64,000 nt of DNA from Albizia julibrissin (lineage: Eukaryota; Streptophyta; Magnoliopsida; Fabales; Fabaceae), in NCBI GenBank assembly GCA_037074505.1, contig CM073477.1:42881501-42945500 (forward strand), given 5' to 3'. The position numbers were made by a program, and so were the translations under genes. Shown here one piece after another: positions 1 through 12,100 of this stretch (the stretch's first letter is position 1; the number at the start of each line of letters is the position of its first letter). The notes below the pieces were generated by a model. The model worked only from the letters and a program-made list of their open reading frames with translations. It was not told the DNA's origin and searched no databases.

Positions 1-1260
1 CTTTCTCAGCCTACGATATGGGTGGAATCGATGAAGAAACCTCCTGTGGCCAAGGTACACTGTATTTTTGTAATGCTTAAGTTGTCGAAAGTGTGTGTCT
101 CCTTCACAGATTGGGCATGCTTTATGAACCTTCACACTATACCCTAATAAATTTCCGTATGTGGGGAAGTCGTTTATCATGGTAAAAATCATTGCACACA
201 ACTTGAAAGACTCCTTCTTATAAGCATCGAACATATCCACACCTTCCTCCCACAACTTCTTCAAGTCCTCAATCAAAGGAGCCAAATACACATCGATGTC
301 ATTCCTTGGCTGTTTTGGTTCAGAGATCATCATAGAAAGCATAACGTACTTATGCTTCATACATAGCCAGGGAGGTAAGTTGTATATTACAAGGAAAAAT
401 GGCCACGAACTATGTGTACTAGTAAGAGTTCCATATGGATTTATTCTATCTGTATAAAGTCCAAGCAGAAGGTTTCTCAGCTCGCTGCCAAATTGAGGGA
501 ACATTTCATCTATCTTCTTCCACTGTGGAGAGTCGGCCGGGTGCCGAAGATATTTTCCATCACAAATTCTCTCATCAGAATGCCATCTCAACTTCTTCGC
601 TTTTGTTGCGGTCGCAAACAAACGCTTAAACCGTGGTATTATTGAAAGATACCATAATACACAGTCATTAGGGCAAGCATGTATCTTTTTGTACTCCATG
701 CCCATCGTAGACAAGATTTTCTTTGCCTCATACATACGGTTTGGAAGTACATTATCTTATAGAAACATATCACACAATAATTCCAGTAGTAATGTAAAAC
801 TACTATCGGTCCATCCACAAGTTGCCTTTAAGTTCACCAAATGCAATGTTCCCGTCAGTCGTGTGTACTTACTCCCAGGGTATAATGGTGTCTCTGCATC
901 ACTCCGCAGGCTGTCAAATTCATGTTCCTGGGCGAAGGATTCAACCTCGACATCGTGAATCATTTTCTCCATTCTATCTTGCTCTATAAAATCCACTCCT
1001 TCCTTCTTATGCGATGGACAATCAATTACTTCCTTACCATGCCATATCCACCTTATGTATCAAAGATTTATTCCATCACAAAGTAGGTGATCCCTTATAT
1101 CATCAACATCCCATCGACTCTCGTTTAAGCAATTCACACAAGGACAAAAATACTTCCCATTTTTGGTTGGAGTATTCCTTCTAGAAAATTCAATAAACTC
1201 TTCCACCCCATTCTCATATTCTTCACTAGTTTTCAAAGCATTCATCCAACTATGATCCAT
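1..1260 (-). pseudogene. CACTA tnp2-type (TNPD-like) transposase pseudogene, N-terminal part
   Basis: Reading leftward from the ATG at 1260, the first ~66 residues form the transposase-associated domain seen in plant CACTA proteins (starts MDHSWMNAL, with the Cys-containing CPCVNCLNE). A TGA then stops the frame where copy 2 has a sense codon, and the reading continues at 996-757 (MEKMIHDVEVESFAQEHEFD and onward). Further left the frame breaks again. Compared with copy 2, about 120 bp are missing near 656-663. The region 1-400 corresponds to the start of the tnp2 catalytic domain. This would be the DNA-cleaving transposase, but with stops, a deletion and frame breaks it cannot make a working protein. 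Confidence 0.88.
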
Positions 1261-2265
1261 TTTTTACCTAAGCCATTCTCAATAACGCTAAAGTTTAGAA
1301 TAATTGACAACAATGAGATTTCCTATTATAACTATTTTAAACATAAAAAATACAATCCACTAATTTTTCATCAGTAAACTAAAAAATTCAAAAGGATATG
1401 TTTAAAAATTTATACTTATATATTATTATTATGACACAACAATTATTTCTCAAAAATATTTTTATTTCCAGACATATATGACATTTCACATTTGAAATAA
1501 TTAATTATTACCTTTTAATCTCATTCATTTTTCATTCTATTACATATATACTTCAGAGCTAAACAAGTAATGAGTTTTATAATTTTTTAATAGTCACTTT
1601 TCAACAAATTCCAACATATTTTTCACTTACAAAATATTTTATAATTATCTATATATATATATGTCATGTGCAAAAGCCATAAAAAGACACAAGTGTCTTT
1701 CTTAGTTTAGATGTAACCTGTTAGCCCAAGTACAACAATAAATATCATATATTATAAATATTATATGTCTTTTCTACATGTAATAGGAGAAGTAAAAATC
1801 TATAAGGTACGAACACATAAGTGACATTTCAGACCCTTAAATAACCACATAAAAAAAATCCAACTCTACAAAAAAAAAAACAATGCAAAATCCTTGACAA
1901 TGAGCAACAGAGAAAATAATGGATGCCTAAATAAAGATAAAGGGAGGGGTGCGTTGTACCTTGGAGCTGAGGAGGTTCACTGACGCTGGCCTTGTGGTGA
2001 ACACGATGAGAGAGGGTTGGATACGACGCAAGAGAGACAGATTAGGGGGATAGCGCCTTAAGAATCTTGGGAGGAAGGAGAGAGAAAGAAAATGCTGCTA
2101 TGGAGGCTAAGTTCCTGCAGCTGGGTTTTTTGAGAGAGGGAGGAGGGCTTTGTTTTGTGACCGTGGGAGCCTAGGAGGAAGAAGCGAGAGAGAACGAAAA
2201 TGCTGCTATGGAGGGAAAGGGAAACCTTTAGGCGTCCCTTCTTGGAGAAGGGACGCCTATTGTTT

Positions 2266-2297
2266 GCTGCATGTCAGCCACGTGGCTGACATGCAGC
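2266..2297. repeat. Perfect 32-bp palindrome centred on CACGTG
   Basis: The sequence GCTGCATGTCAGCCAC is followed directly by its exact reverse complement, placing a G-box core (CACGTG) at the centre. It lies between two subterminal hairpins of CACTA copy 1 and is repeated at 2381-2412. A palindrome of this kind can form a cruciform and could bind bHLH or bZIP proteins; both roles are inferred. Confidence 0.9.
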
Positions 2298-2380
2298 AAC
2301 AATAGGCGTCCCTTCTAGAGAAGGGACCACTAAAGGTCCTACAATAGGCGTCCCTTCTTACAGAAGGGACGCCTATTGTT

Positions 2381-2412
2381 GCTGCATGTCAGCCACGTGG
2401 CTGACATGCTGC
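2381..2412. repeat. Second copy of the 32-bp G-box palindrome
   Basis: Same sequence as 2266-2297 with one substitution (T for A near the right end). The flanking bases are also similar (ATTGTT on the left), so a block of hairpin plus palindrome has been duplicated within the CACTA 5' subterminal region. Confidence 0.88.
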
Positions 2413-2642
2413 CTTTAGGCATCCCTTCTAGAGAAGGGACTCCTAAAGGAAGATCTTTAGGCGTCCCTTATACAAGAAGGGACGCCTAAAGATATCTTTA
2501 CACGTCCCTTTTAGTTTTTAGGACACCTAAAGAGGAAAAAGTTTCTCTTTATTTACATAAATGCCACCGCGTCCAGTTTTTACTTCCCTTTTTAAAGAAG
2601 GGACGTCTTTTAGTGATGTGAAATCCCTAATCTGTAGTAGTG

Positions 2643-5451
2643 AGCACTCGAGTTCAAGGAGTTTTGCATGTGAGTTTTGGTCAGAAACAACTTCCGGATG
2701 ATTCCCAAGTTTTGCACTCGAGTTGGTTATGGATAACTCAAGTTCAGGACTGTTCAGCACTGCAAAAATTGGTCTGAACTCGAGTTTGAATCTAAGAACT
2801 CGAGTTCACTGCGTAGATCAACATACTCTGTTCATCCCTGTTTTACGCTCAGTTTGGGCGAGCTTCAGTAATTCAATCATATCTCCTAAACCACAACTCT
2901 TATTGAGATGAAACTAGTGGCATATGAAACTAGACTCCTAATGCGTTATTTTGAAACCATAAAAAATATGAAAGGAGCTTATATGAAGTAGATATGAATG
3001 TTTGAAGTGGAACTTCAAATCACCGTCATATTCCAGAATGATTTTCGTATTTTGGACATATCTCCCAAACTACACGTCCAATTGAGCTGAGACTGGTGCC
3101 ATATGAAAGTAGACTCAAATAGCTTTCCATGAATATATAATATGTCAAATTTGGAGTCATATTCAATACAGTATTGCTTCTGAAAGTTGATGCATGAAAA
3201 CTGATACGCTATCTACACTATTCGGATCATAACTTGAAGACTACATTGAGTTTGGAGCTGATTCCTTTTGCATTGGAATGTAAATGACAAGATATTTCTA
3301 ATGATCAACCATTTACCATATTTGGAGTCTAAAATGAATGGATCATATTTTGAGTCCAATGTTCACACTCCCGCAAGCTTTGACGTAGAAGCTGAAGTTA
3401 ATCACCACACTCAAGTTTGAACTGACACACTCGAGTCCTCAGAAGATATGCACTTAAGTGATGGAAGTCTTGGAATAAGAGTTTGTTCCCAAGACTCAGT
3501 AAGAATGGGTTAATATGAAGTGCACTCGAGTTTGGAGGTGAGCACTCATGTTCCGTACGATGTTGCACTCGAGTTGTGAGAGTGTGGCCATGAGAGTTTA
3601 TGCTAGAGAGTCTTGATGCTGTGGAACAAGTGTTGCACTCGAGTCAGGAGATAAGCACTCGAATTCTGTATAGCATTTGAAATCGAGTCTTGCAAGTTAT
3701 GTGGAAATATTTTGTACCCGAGAAGACTTGCGTTGAGAAAACAAGCATTACACTTGAGTTCCAAAACATGCACTTGAGTTTGACTACAATATACACTCGA
3801 GTCCAACTTTGTACTCCCGAGAGTTTACATCAAAAAACCTTGCAAAAACTAGAAAACATTGATGCACTCGAGTCCAGTCATTTCGCACTCAAGTTCGTAT
3901 GGGTTTCGCACTCGAGTTGGTATTCTACACTCTTGCGAGTTCCTGGCCGAGACTACTTGGTGAATGAGAAAATGAGCAACGCACTCGAGTTTGACATGAT
4001 AAACTCGAGTTCATGACGCTGACAGAAATATAATCATTCAAAGATGAATTCTAAAATGTCTATATGTTATTTAATCATTTATTATTCATGTTTTAACATA
4101 TTTGAGCTTTGTTCTCAGTGGGAGACAGACATTATGCAAATGAACATGCACAAACAAGTGGGACCACGGAAACTAGAGAAAACACGGAGAAATGGCACTG
4201 CACGATAAAATGTCTCAAAAACTCAAATGCCCATTATAATGTTATCAACATTGCAACATTCATCTGTTATTAGCATTCGGATGAGCAAAACAAATAAAGA
4301 AGTAAAAAATGGCGGACATAATGACACGGGCCAGCTGTCATTAGATATGGGTCAACAACCACCACAAGAAACTGACACACACCATGATAGCTTGTCTTAA
4401 GATTCAAATATGAAGAACGACCATACAAAGCAATGGGACTCCAATAGAAAATGCTGAAGTATCTGTCTGACCATAGGATGGGCTTGCAACGGGAAAATAT
4501 CCGAATGGGATCAACGGTCAAATACAGTGACAGACTGCAACGGATGAATGCCAACAACGGTTATCTTCTACAACCTAGCTATATATGGAAGAGCATTCAA
4601 GGAAGGACAAAGAAATAGAAGAACGAAAAAACTGAGACATGCTGACATCCTAAGTCTTCCACCTCCGATCACTCTCTGGGCTTCTCTATGTCTTCAGCGT
4701 CATGTATATTTGAGAGAGTGAATATTTATATTGTACTTCAATGAGCATTTCATCTACTCTGTGAGAGAGTCTGTAAGCAACTTCATCTATATTTTTGTAT
4801 TGAACTTGAGAGGGTTGATTACCTACGGTGAAGCTGTATGGAGTAGTGCTCTTCTCGTAAGACTTGTCGTAAGGGGGAGTGAACCTTACAGTGTGTGAGG
4901 GAGAGTAACTCTGTAGTAGGCTACACAAGTGCCTAGTTAAACTTGTGTGTTGTAGCGGCTTTTCTTGTGTTCGGTCAAACAATAAGATAGTAGATTGAAA
5001 TCTTAGGAGGAGCCTGGGGACTGGATGTAGGTCATTGTGGATTGGACCGAACCAGGATAAATCATAGTTTGTATATTCTCTTCCCTAAGGTTTTACAATT
5101 CTAGCATATAAGATTTACATAACTGCTTATGATTTTATGCTTCCACTTATATTGATTTGATAAGCTGTAAAAAGATTTTAAAAGATCAGACTTTCTTATC
5201 GTACACCCAATTCACCCCCCCTCTTGGGTGTCATCCAGTTCTAACAGATTAGACCGAACCAGGATAAATCAGAGTTTGCATATTCTCTTCCCTAAGCTTT
5301 TACATTTCTATGATATAAGATTTACGTAATTGTATATGATTTTATACTTCCATATATATTAATTTGATAAGCTGCGAAAAGTTTTTTAGAGATCATACTT
5401 TACTATCGTACACCTAATTCACCCCCTCTTGGGTATCAGCCAGTTCTAACA
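2643..5451 (+). mobile_element. Copia-type LTR (plus), 5' end lost at the CACTA insertion
   Basis: Bases 2643-4015 carry a dense array of CACTCGAGT motifs. Next comes a region that looks like R/U5: at 5012-5065 it reads as the common copia LTR block with a GGATGTAGG motif and ACCGAACCAGGATAAATC, and it ends with a CACCCCC...CTCTTGGGTG stretch and TCTAACA, a usual 3' LTR end in this superfamily. No tRNA primer-binding site follows, so this is a solo or 3' LTR. No gene is evident: open frames inside, such as those at 3690-4016 and 4686-4982, have no recognisable domains. The last ~205 bp are tandemly duplicated. Confidence 0.72.
5040..5451 (+). repeat. Tandem duplication of the 3' end of the LTR
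   Basis: Two consecutive copies, 5040-5246 and 5247-5451, each start GATT(G/A)GACCGAACCAGG and end CAGTTCTAACA. They differ by a modest number of substitutions, so the duplication is not recent. Either copy could mark the original LTR end. Confidence 0.88.
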
Positions 5452-5588
5452 AGTTCAACTCTTGAGTTGAGATTGGTGATTTATGAATGTTTTCAAACGT
5501 TGGGTAGTACGGATTCGAATCCTAATTATACAATTGATTTCACTACTCATTTGTACTCATATGTGGCTATTAGAAATAAGGTATTACA
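5452..5588 (+). mobile_element. 3' terminal fragment of a TGTAAT-type LTR (plus)
   Basis: This matches the last ~135 bp of other LTRs in the window (for example before 10218 and before 35824), including the stretch about an ACTCATATG(T/A)GGCTATT motif and the terminal GGTATTACA. Only the 3' end remains. Confidence 0.65.
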
Positions 5589-5937
5589 TAAAGTAAGTAT
5601 ATAGGACTAATGTAGCCCATTAAGAATTCATTTATCATGGCACTAATTATATGATTATATATATCTAAGGCCATGAGAAGTCAAGAAAGAAGAAGAATGG
5701 AATAATTTCTAAGAAGCTACAATGATTGCAAGAAAAGGGGACAAGAAGAAGGACATTAATCGACAAGGTAGTGAACTCTCCTAACTTGCATAACTTGATA
5801 TGTGTTCTTATGCATTGATGTGTTAATTGCTTTGATAAATTGTATGAAGCAAATGTGAATGAGTGAAGCTCTGTTTTATTTATACTATGGGCATTAGTGT
5901 AATATGTTAAATATTAAACATGCATATATGTCATTAT
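5589..5937 (+). mobile_element. TGTAAT-type LTR (plus), left part split by copia insertion
   Basis: The sequence is collinear with 37830-38230 (shared blocks such as CTAAGGCCATGAGAAG and a GGGGACAAGAAGA motif). It stops at 5937 with ATTAT, and the same LTR resumes at 18371 with ATTAT, where the copia element at 5938-18370 was inserted. The LTR then runs to 18826. Confidence 0.78.
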
Positions 5938-6190
5938 TGTTAGTGCAAGCGTTTCATCCAAGAGGGGGGAGGGGGTAAATTGGGTGATACAGAAAATTTA
6001 GAAGCTTAAATAACAATTTGTAGAATTTAAATGAGAGTTAAAAGTTGAGAAGGATATTACTAAAGTGTATACTAGGATTTATCCTGCTTCAGTCATAACC
6101 ACTTTGACTTATATCTAGTCCTCAGAGCTCCTCTGAGATTTTTAATATAACTTCCAAGATTCAATGGGTTCTTGGCACCTCAGTACAACA

Positions 6191-9100
6191 TGTAACACCT
6201 TACATTTTTGTCCCTTTATTATGTATACAAAAGCGTTATTCTTTCTTTACTTAGGGGTTCAATACTTATTTACAACTAATGAGCCGTTACTCTTACCACA
6301 TATCAGAGTTAATTCTATTTCTTCGTTCCCATGATCCTGATTACGGCTGAATTCAAATTTACATATGAATACTAGTACATTCATACATATACATCAAGTA
6401 TAAATATTTTACATACAGTAAACATAAATACACTTGGCTCTTCAATTCTTTGTCTTCTTTCTTTCTGGTTCATCTTCAAGTATTCTTCTCTATCCAGCTC
6501 ACGGACCTATATGGTTGGTGGGGGAGGGTAAGATTCAAGGGAATCTCTGTAATACCCCAAATTTTGGGATTAGAGGCTTGAGGATAAGCCTGAATCAAGT
6601 GGATTGCTATGCCTCAGTTTAGCAAGAGTCACAGGAATGCATAAGAAAAAGGATGGATAATAGAAACCGCACTCAGAATAGAATTTGGATTTCAGTGTGA
6701 ATTAGTAGAAAGAAAATACCTGATTCCTTTAGGATGTGTCAAGATGACATATAACTTGACTCGGATCCAATGGAAAAGGGAAATGTTTCCTATAAAGAAT
6801 GGATTTGAATTTCAAAAGTTGGAATGCTACCAGTGTGTGTTCTGTGCAGGGCAGTCAGTTTACATGATGTTTTAAAATAGGAACATGATGTCCAATGCCT
6901 ATGAAATTTTCCATAATGAAAGTAGACTTATCAAGATTTAATTAGATAGGTCATATAAGTTATTTGGAGCTGTACACAAAGAGTTATGTATTTTTTGAAG
7001 TTATCCAAGTAAAACTAGCAAGTTTATGTGGTAGCATCCAAAAATGATAATTTAGGGAATTTTGAGTGTCCAATTGGCTAAATGTTATATTTGTTCTTAA
7101 AAGTAGACTTAATAAGGGACACATAGTCTTTAGAACCAAAGCAATTAGACATCTATAAATAAAGATATGAATTTTCAAATTTTGATAAAAATTTTGGAAA
7201 ATTGAGTTTCAGTGCAAAAATAGAAAAAATGTAAGGGCAAAATGGTCAAGTGACCTTAGCAAGAAGCCAATTATTTTTCCCTTTATTAGTTGATATTTTC
7301 TGCCAAAATATTAAAGAAGGAGAATATTTATTATGATACACCACTTTTATTCACCAATATTCCTTGTATGTATTTGTGACATTTAATGGAATAAAATAGT
7401 GAATTGTCGTGTACATAAAATGATGAAAACACTCCAATCTGTAGTTACATACAATTGGCTAAGCTAAGACATAAATGTGTAACTTTTTCTACTTGAAGGC
7501 CTAATATTGTAACCCAAATTGGAGCATGAAAGAGCACAAATATTGGCCCAATTGTATTACCCCAATTTCAGCCAAAACAAGGAGAAAGTAAGGAAGACAT
7601 TATGTAATACAAAAATCATAAAATGTAAGAGAAAAATGGTAATTTTCCAATAATGGAAGAAGCAATAATTATTTCTCATTTTCCCTTGATATATCGGTCA
7701 AACAAGGGGAAACAATAGAGAAATAAATGCTTGGCTTAAAATGAATCAAGAAGGGATGATTTATAGCCAAGTAAAATTAAGGGTTGAAAATTCAAAAAAG
7801 TAAGTGTCATAAAAAGCCTCTTACATGCAAATTGAAAGGGAATAGATGAAGATAATATGAGAGATATTTCCTTGCCAATTCAAGATGCTTTTCGGTCAAA
7901 GAAAAGTAAGGAAAGAGAAAAAGATGAAGGAAATTAAAAGCCATGTGATAATTACATTAAAACATAATATTTTAAGAGGAAAAAAAAGAGAGATATTTTA
8001 AATGCTTCTTATCCCTTTCAAGAAGCATATTTTTGGTCAAGTTAGATCAAGAAAGAGGGAGATTTGGATGGAAGGAGCAGGGAGCAAGAGGAGAGGAGTC
8101 TAGGGTTTAAGGGCAAAATCCAAGGTAAGAGATGAAAATCTGAGAGCTCTTGCCATCTAATTATTGTAACACTTGTTCTAATCCCTTCTCCTTCTTGAAT
8201 ACCATGGTTAGCAAGCAAAATTTCAATAGAAGAGAGAGAGGAGGCTAACACCCTAGAGAGAGAAAGTGAGGAAATCAAGAGGTAATCTCAAGAACTTTAA
8301 TCCTCTTGCTAAATATGTTGTTGTGGTGATTGTTGTAGTTGTTGGCTTCCTTTGTTGGCATTTATAAATTTTGGATGATGAAACCCTTAGGGGTCATACT
8401 ATCAAAATTTCTTAAAATCATGTCCAATGAGTGTTTAAATGATTAAGCATGTGATTAGGAGTGGAAAGGAAGGAGTTTATCGATTGAATTCATGAAAACA
8501 TGTTTTTCCCTTTTACTTCTATTATTTTGACTAGACACATAATAATAGGAAAGAGCTGGAATTTTGTGTTTCTAATGGTTCAATTGGATTTAGAAGGAAA
8601 AATTGTGTGGGAATACATGTGTTTAGATTTTTGGATGCTTGTATATAAATTTGGAATTTTTGGAAAGTTGAGAAGTATATGCTGTTTAATCCATTTTTTG
8701 GAAGCAGTCTGGTTGTAATGTGATTTTTGTTTGTAAAACCTAGTTGAAATCTTATGAAACTTTCTAAGATTAAAGTAGATATTCAAAAATTTAATTTGAC
8801 ATATGGAACATAGTTTTTGGACTAGTATATTAAAAGATATGATTTTTCAAAGTCATGCCCTATTTCTGGAAGAAAATTTAGAACAGGTTAGGTTTGGAGT
8901 AATTCTGGGAATTCTTTGGATGTAATAGCTAGGATTGGTTATTTTTATGTGAAAGCATACTTAAAAGATATTTACATAGAATTTGGAACCAATCAATTTG
9001 GAGTTCCTTAGAATTAATGGAAAATTTTTGAATTTGATAGAAAAGCTGGCAGATTTGAGTATAAGAGTGACAAAGAAAAATGTAATGGCGTAATGTAAAT

Positions 9101-12100
9101 AAGTTGAACCTTATGGGTAGAATTAACCAACTTAGGATAGTTGGACCTCCTTGACTTTGCTTTTAGCTTAGTATGTTAACTTTAATGACAACCAACTTGA
9201 CTAATTGGATTATGCAAGTATTGGACGAAATAATAATTTGTCTTTTGTAAATTCTAATTATAGGACCTAATAGCTGTCTGGAGCTTAAAACTTTCTCGAG
9301 CTCAGAAAAATGATTGGAAATTGCTCAAGGGAAGTGGCCAGGTAGTAACTTGTCTTTTATATGTTTATAAGATACACTTCATGTTGTGTGAAATCATCAT
9401 GAATTGTCTAGCACATTCTGATATGCAGGGTGGTTGTCTGAGGCCTTTTTGCATGGGTGGATGCTCGGGGCCTATTGCACGGGTATCACTCGGGGCTTTG
9501 TGATATACCTAGCGCTATAGTGATATATGAACTGCATGCACTGAATGCTATTGTGATGATTCTATTGTATGATGACTATATGACATGCTTTGTGATGTTA
9601 TATCTGTATGACTGGCTATCCGTTACTACTAAAATTATTTTGAATCTTACTCTTTTTCCATAAACAAATCTACAGTACAGGGAGAGAGGTTGAGGTGCAA
9701 GAAGGTAAATGCAGACATTTAGAGGCTGGAGTGAGAAAGATTTTAGTTTTTGTTGTTGTCTGTTTTAATATACTTTGGATATTTTGGGATCTGTATATAG
9801 TGTAAATAATATGTAACTCTAACAATGCTACGGTAGTGGAACTAGTAATGCCGGTAGACTAGTAGGCGAACAGTAATTTAACTGAAAGGATAGTTTAGCT
9901 CGATTACGCTTCCGATTGCTAATGAAACATAACTAAGGTATGAAATGTGAAAACTAAGCAGAAAATCAATCGCACACTCTAATAAAACCAAAAAGAAGAG
10001 CTAGTGAGACTTAGTGAGATAATGAATGTTTGTGAAATTGTTTGGGAAAAATTTTATTACTCTAAAAAATCCCTTCCAATCCCAGGTTCAAATCCTAAGA
10101 TAGGTTTGGAATTTGTAAAAGTTTTCTGAAGGTTGTTAATCCGGGAACGGATCCTAGTTTCGTGAATGATTTCACTACTTTACACTCATATGAGGCTATT
10201 GGACATAAGGTTGTCACATTTTTATGGTATTAAAGTGTTGATTTTTGGCAACAATAGGTATTTGCTAGAGTCCTCTGCTTATATTGCTAGGTTCTAACCT
10301 TTCTTAGTGTATTTGTGTTAAGAAGTATGTTCGATAGGAGTATGCTTAGTAAGGTAGCACAGCCTTCTTTTGGTGTGAATGTTAAGCCTCTTATTATACA
10401 TATGATGGGTTGCTGTTGTAGAATATGCTTCTTTTAATGTGAATACCAAGCCACTTTAATGCAAACGTGAATGTTTGTTGTAATGGATTTATGTATCTAT
10501 TGTTTGTTAGTATTTAAAGTCTTAAGAGGTACATATGTACATTATACGTGGAACATAATTTTTGGACTAGTATATTAAAAGATATGATTTTTCTGAGTCA
10601 GGCCCTATTTCTGGAAGGAAATTTGGAACAGGTTAGGTTTGGCATAATTCTGGGAATTCTGTGCCTATAACGACTAGGATTGGGTATTTTTATGTGAAAG
10701 CATACTGAAAGAGCTTTACATAGAATTTGGAACCAATTAATTTGGAGTTCCCTAGAATTAATGGTGAATTTTTGAATTTGATAGAAAAGCTAGCAGATTT
10801 GAGTATAAGAGTGACAATGAAAAATGTAATGGCATAATGTAAATAAGTTGAACTTTAAGGGTGAAATTAACCAACTTCGGATAGTTAGACCATCTTGACT
10901 TTGCTTTTAGCTTAGTATGTTAACTTTAATGACAACCAACTTGAATAATATGATTATGCAAGTATTGGACGAAATAATAACCTGTCGTCTGTAAATTCTA
11001 ATTATAGGACTTGACAGCTATTTAGAGCTTAAACCTTGCCTGAGCTCAGACAAATGATTGGAAATTGCTCAAAGGAAGCAGCCAGGTAGTAGCTTGTCTT
11101 TCATATGTTTATAAGATATACTGCATGTTGTGTGAAATCATCATGAATTGTTTGGCACATTTTGATATGTGGGGTGGTTTCCTAGGGCCTTTTTGCATGA
11201 GTGGAGGCTCAGGCCAATATAACGTTTAGTGATGCACAAGTGGATGCTTGTGGCCTTTTTGAAAAGGATGTGTTTAGTTGAATGGAATAAAGAAAATCCA
11301 TTTTTTCTCATATTAATCCAGATTTTGTCTAGATGCATTTTCATCTTGTTAAAGCTAGAATTTCATGGTTTTGATGATTCCATTGGGTTTAGAATGGAAA
11401 ATTGTATAGGGAACATGTAAAGTTTGAAGTATAAAGGCCTTAGAATGTGAAATGACAAAAGTACCCTTAAAATCCTAAGTTAAGGGCTGCCAAGGGCATT
11501 TTTGTCTTTTGGCAGTGAATTTGAAAAGTCTGAGGTCAAAAATAGATTCTATATGTAAAATTGTATAGGAATAACCTGAGTCATAATTTTTGCTGAAGTA
11601 CAATTACACCAGGTACAAAGGGACTTTGACTGGGCCCCTTAGGTTATGTTGGTCATTTTGCAGTTTTAAGCTAAGATTACCAACCAAATGAGTCTAAAAT
11701 AATATATGAATGAGTAATTACTCATTTATTAAACATTTGGGAAGTTTAGGACTGGACAGTTGTGCCCGAGCCGGATCAAAGATAATGGAACAAGCAATAG
11801 ATTAGGGAAGAGCAATTAAGTTAGTGGACTTACCCTACTTGCATGTATTTGTATTTATGCTTGTGTAGTGACATATGTGATTGCTTTGCTTGATGGTGTA
11901 GAGCACATTTGAATGATAAAGCTTTGCTTCTATTTATGTCATGACCATGAGTATGTTACATGAAAAATTTAGCATGCAAAAATGTCATTATGTGGCATGC
12001 ATCTAGTTAAGGCTAACATGTCATGAACTTAGCATATATCATGCATGCATTATGGTAATTGTTTACTACTGTGATTCCTCCAAATCTTACTTTCCCCTAA

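Larger units (their letters stand above)
1..2642 (-). mobile_element. CACTA (En/Spm) DNA transposon copy 1, 5' half, cut by window start
   Basis: The right boundary is a CACTA terminus: read on the minus strand from 2642 it begins CACTACTACAGATTAGGG. Behind it lie subterminal hairpins built on AGGCGTCCCTTCT, then a leader, then a tnp2-type transposase pseudogene on the minus strand from 1260. The rest of the element lies left of the window. From 1260 leftward it aligns with copy 2 at about 45384-46765, and its leader resembles that of copy 2, so both belong to one family. The element sits inside the U3 of a copia-type LTR that continues at 2643; the 3-bp target duplication would be AGC (2643-2645), but the other side is not visible. 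Confidence 0.88.
2220..2642. repeat. CACTA subterminal hairpin array and terminal inverted repeat
   Basis: About six imperfect hairpins of roughly 33-37 bp follow one another, each pairing AGGCGTCCCTTCT with AGAAGGGACGCCT across a short loop. The same units occur at the other end of the family in copy 2 (39820-40150). In En/Spm elements, repeated subterminal motifs are the binding sites of the TNPA-type protein; that is family knowledge, and binding here is inferred. Several arms carry single substitutions in the CG dinucleotide (for example GGCATCCC and GGACACC), as expected from methylcytosine decay. The final ten bases (2633-2642) form the CACTA terminus. Confidence 0.85.

Noticed and set aside
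4686..4982. 98-codon minus-strand frame
   Set aside because: Antisense to a copia LTR R/U5 region; no recognisable motif.
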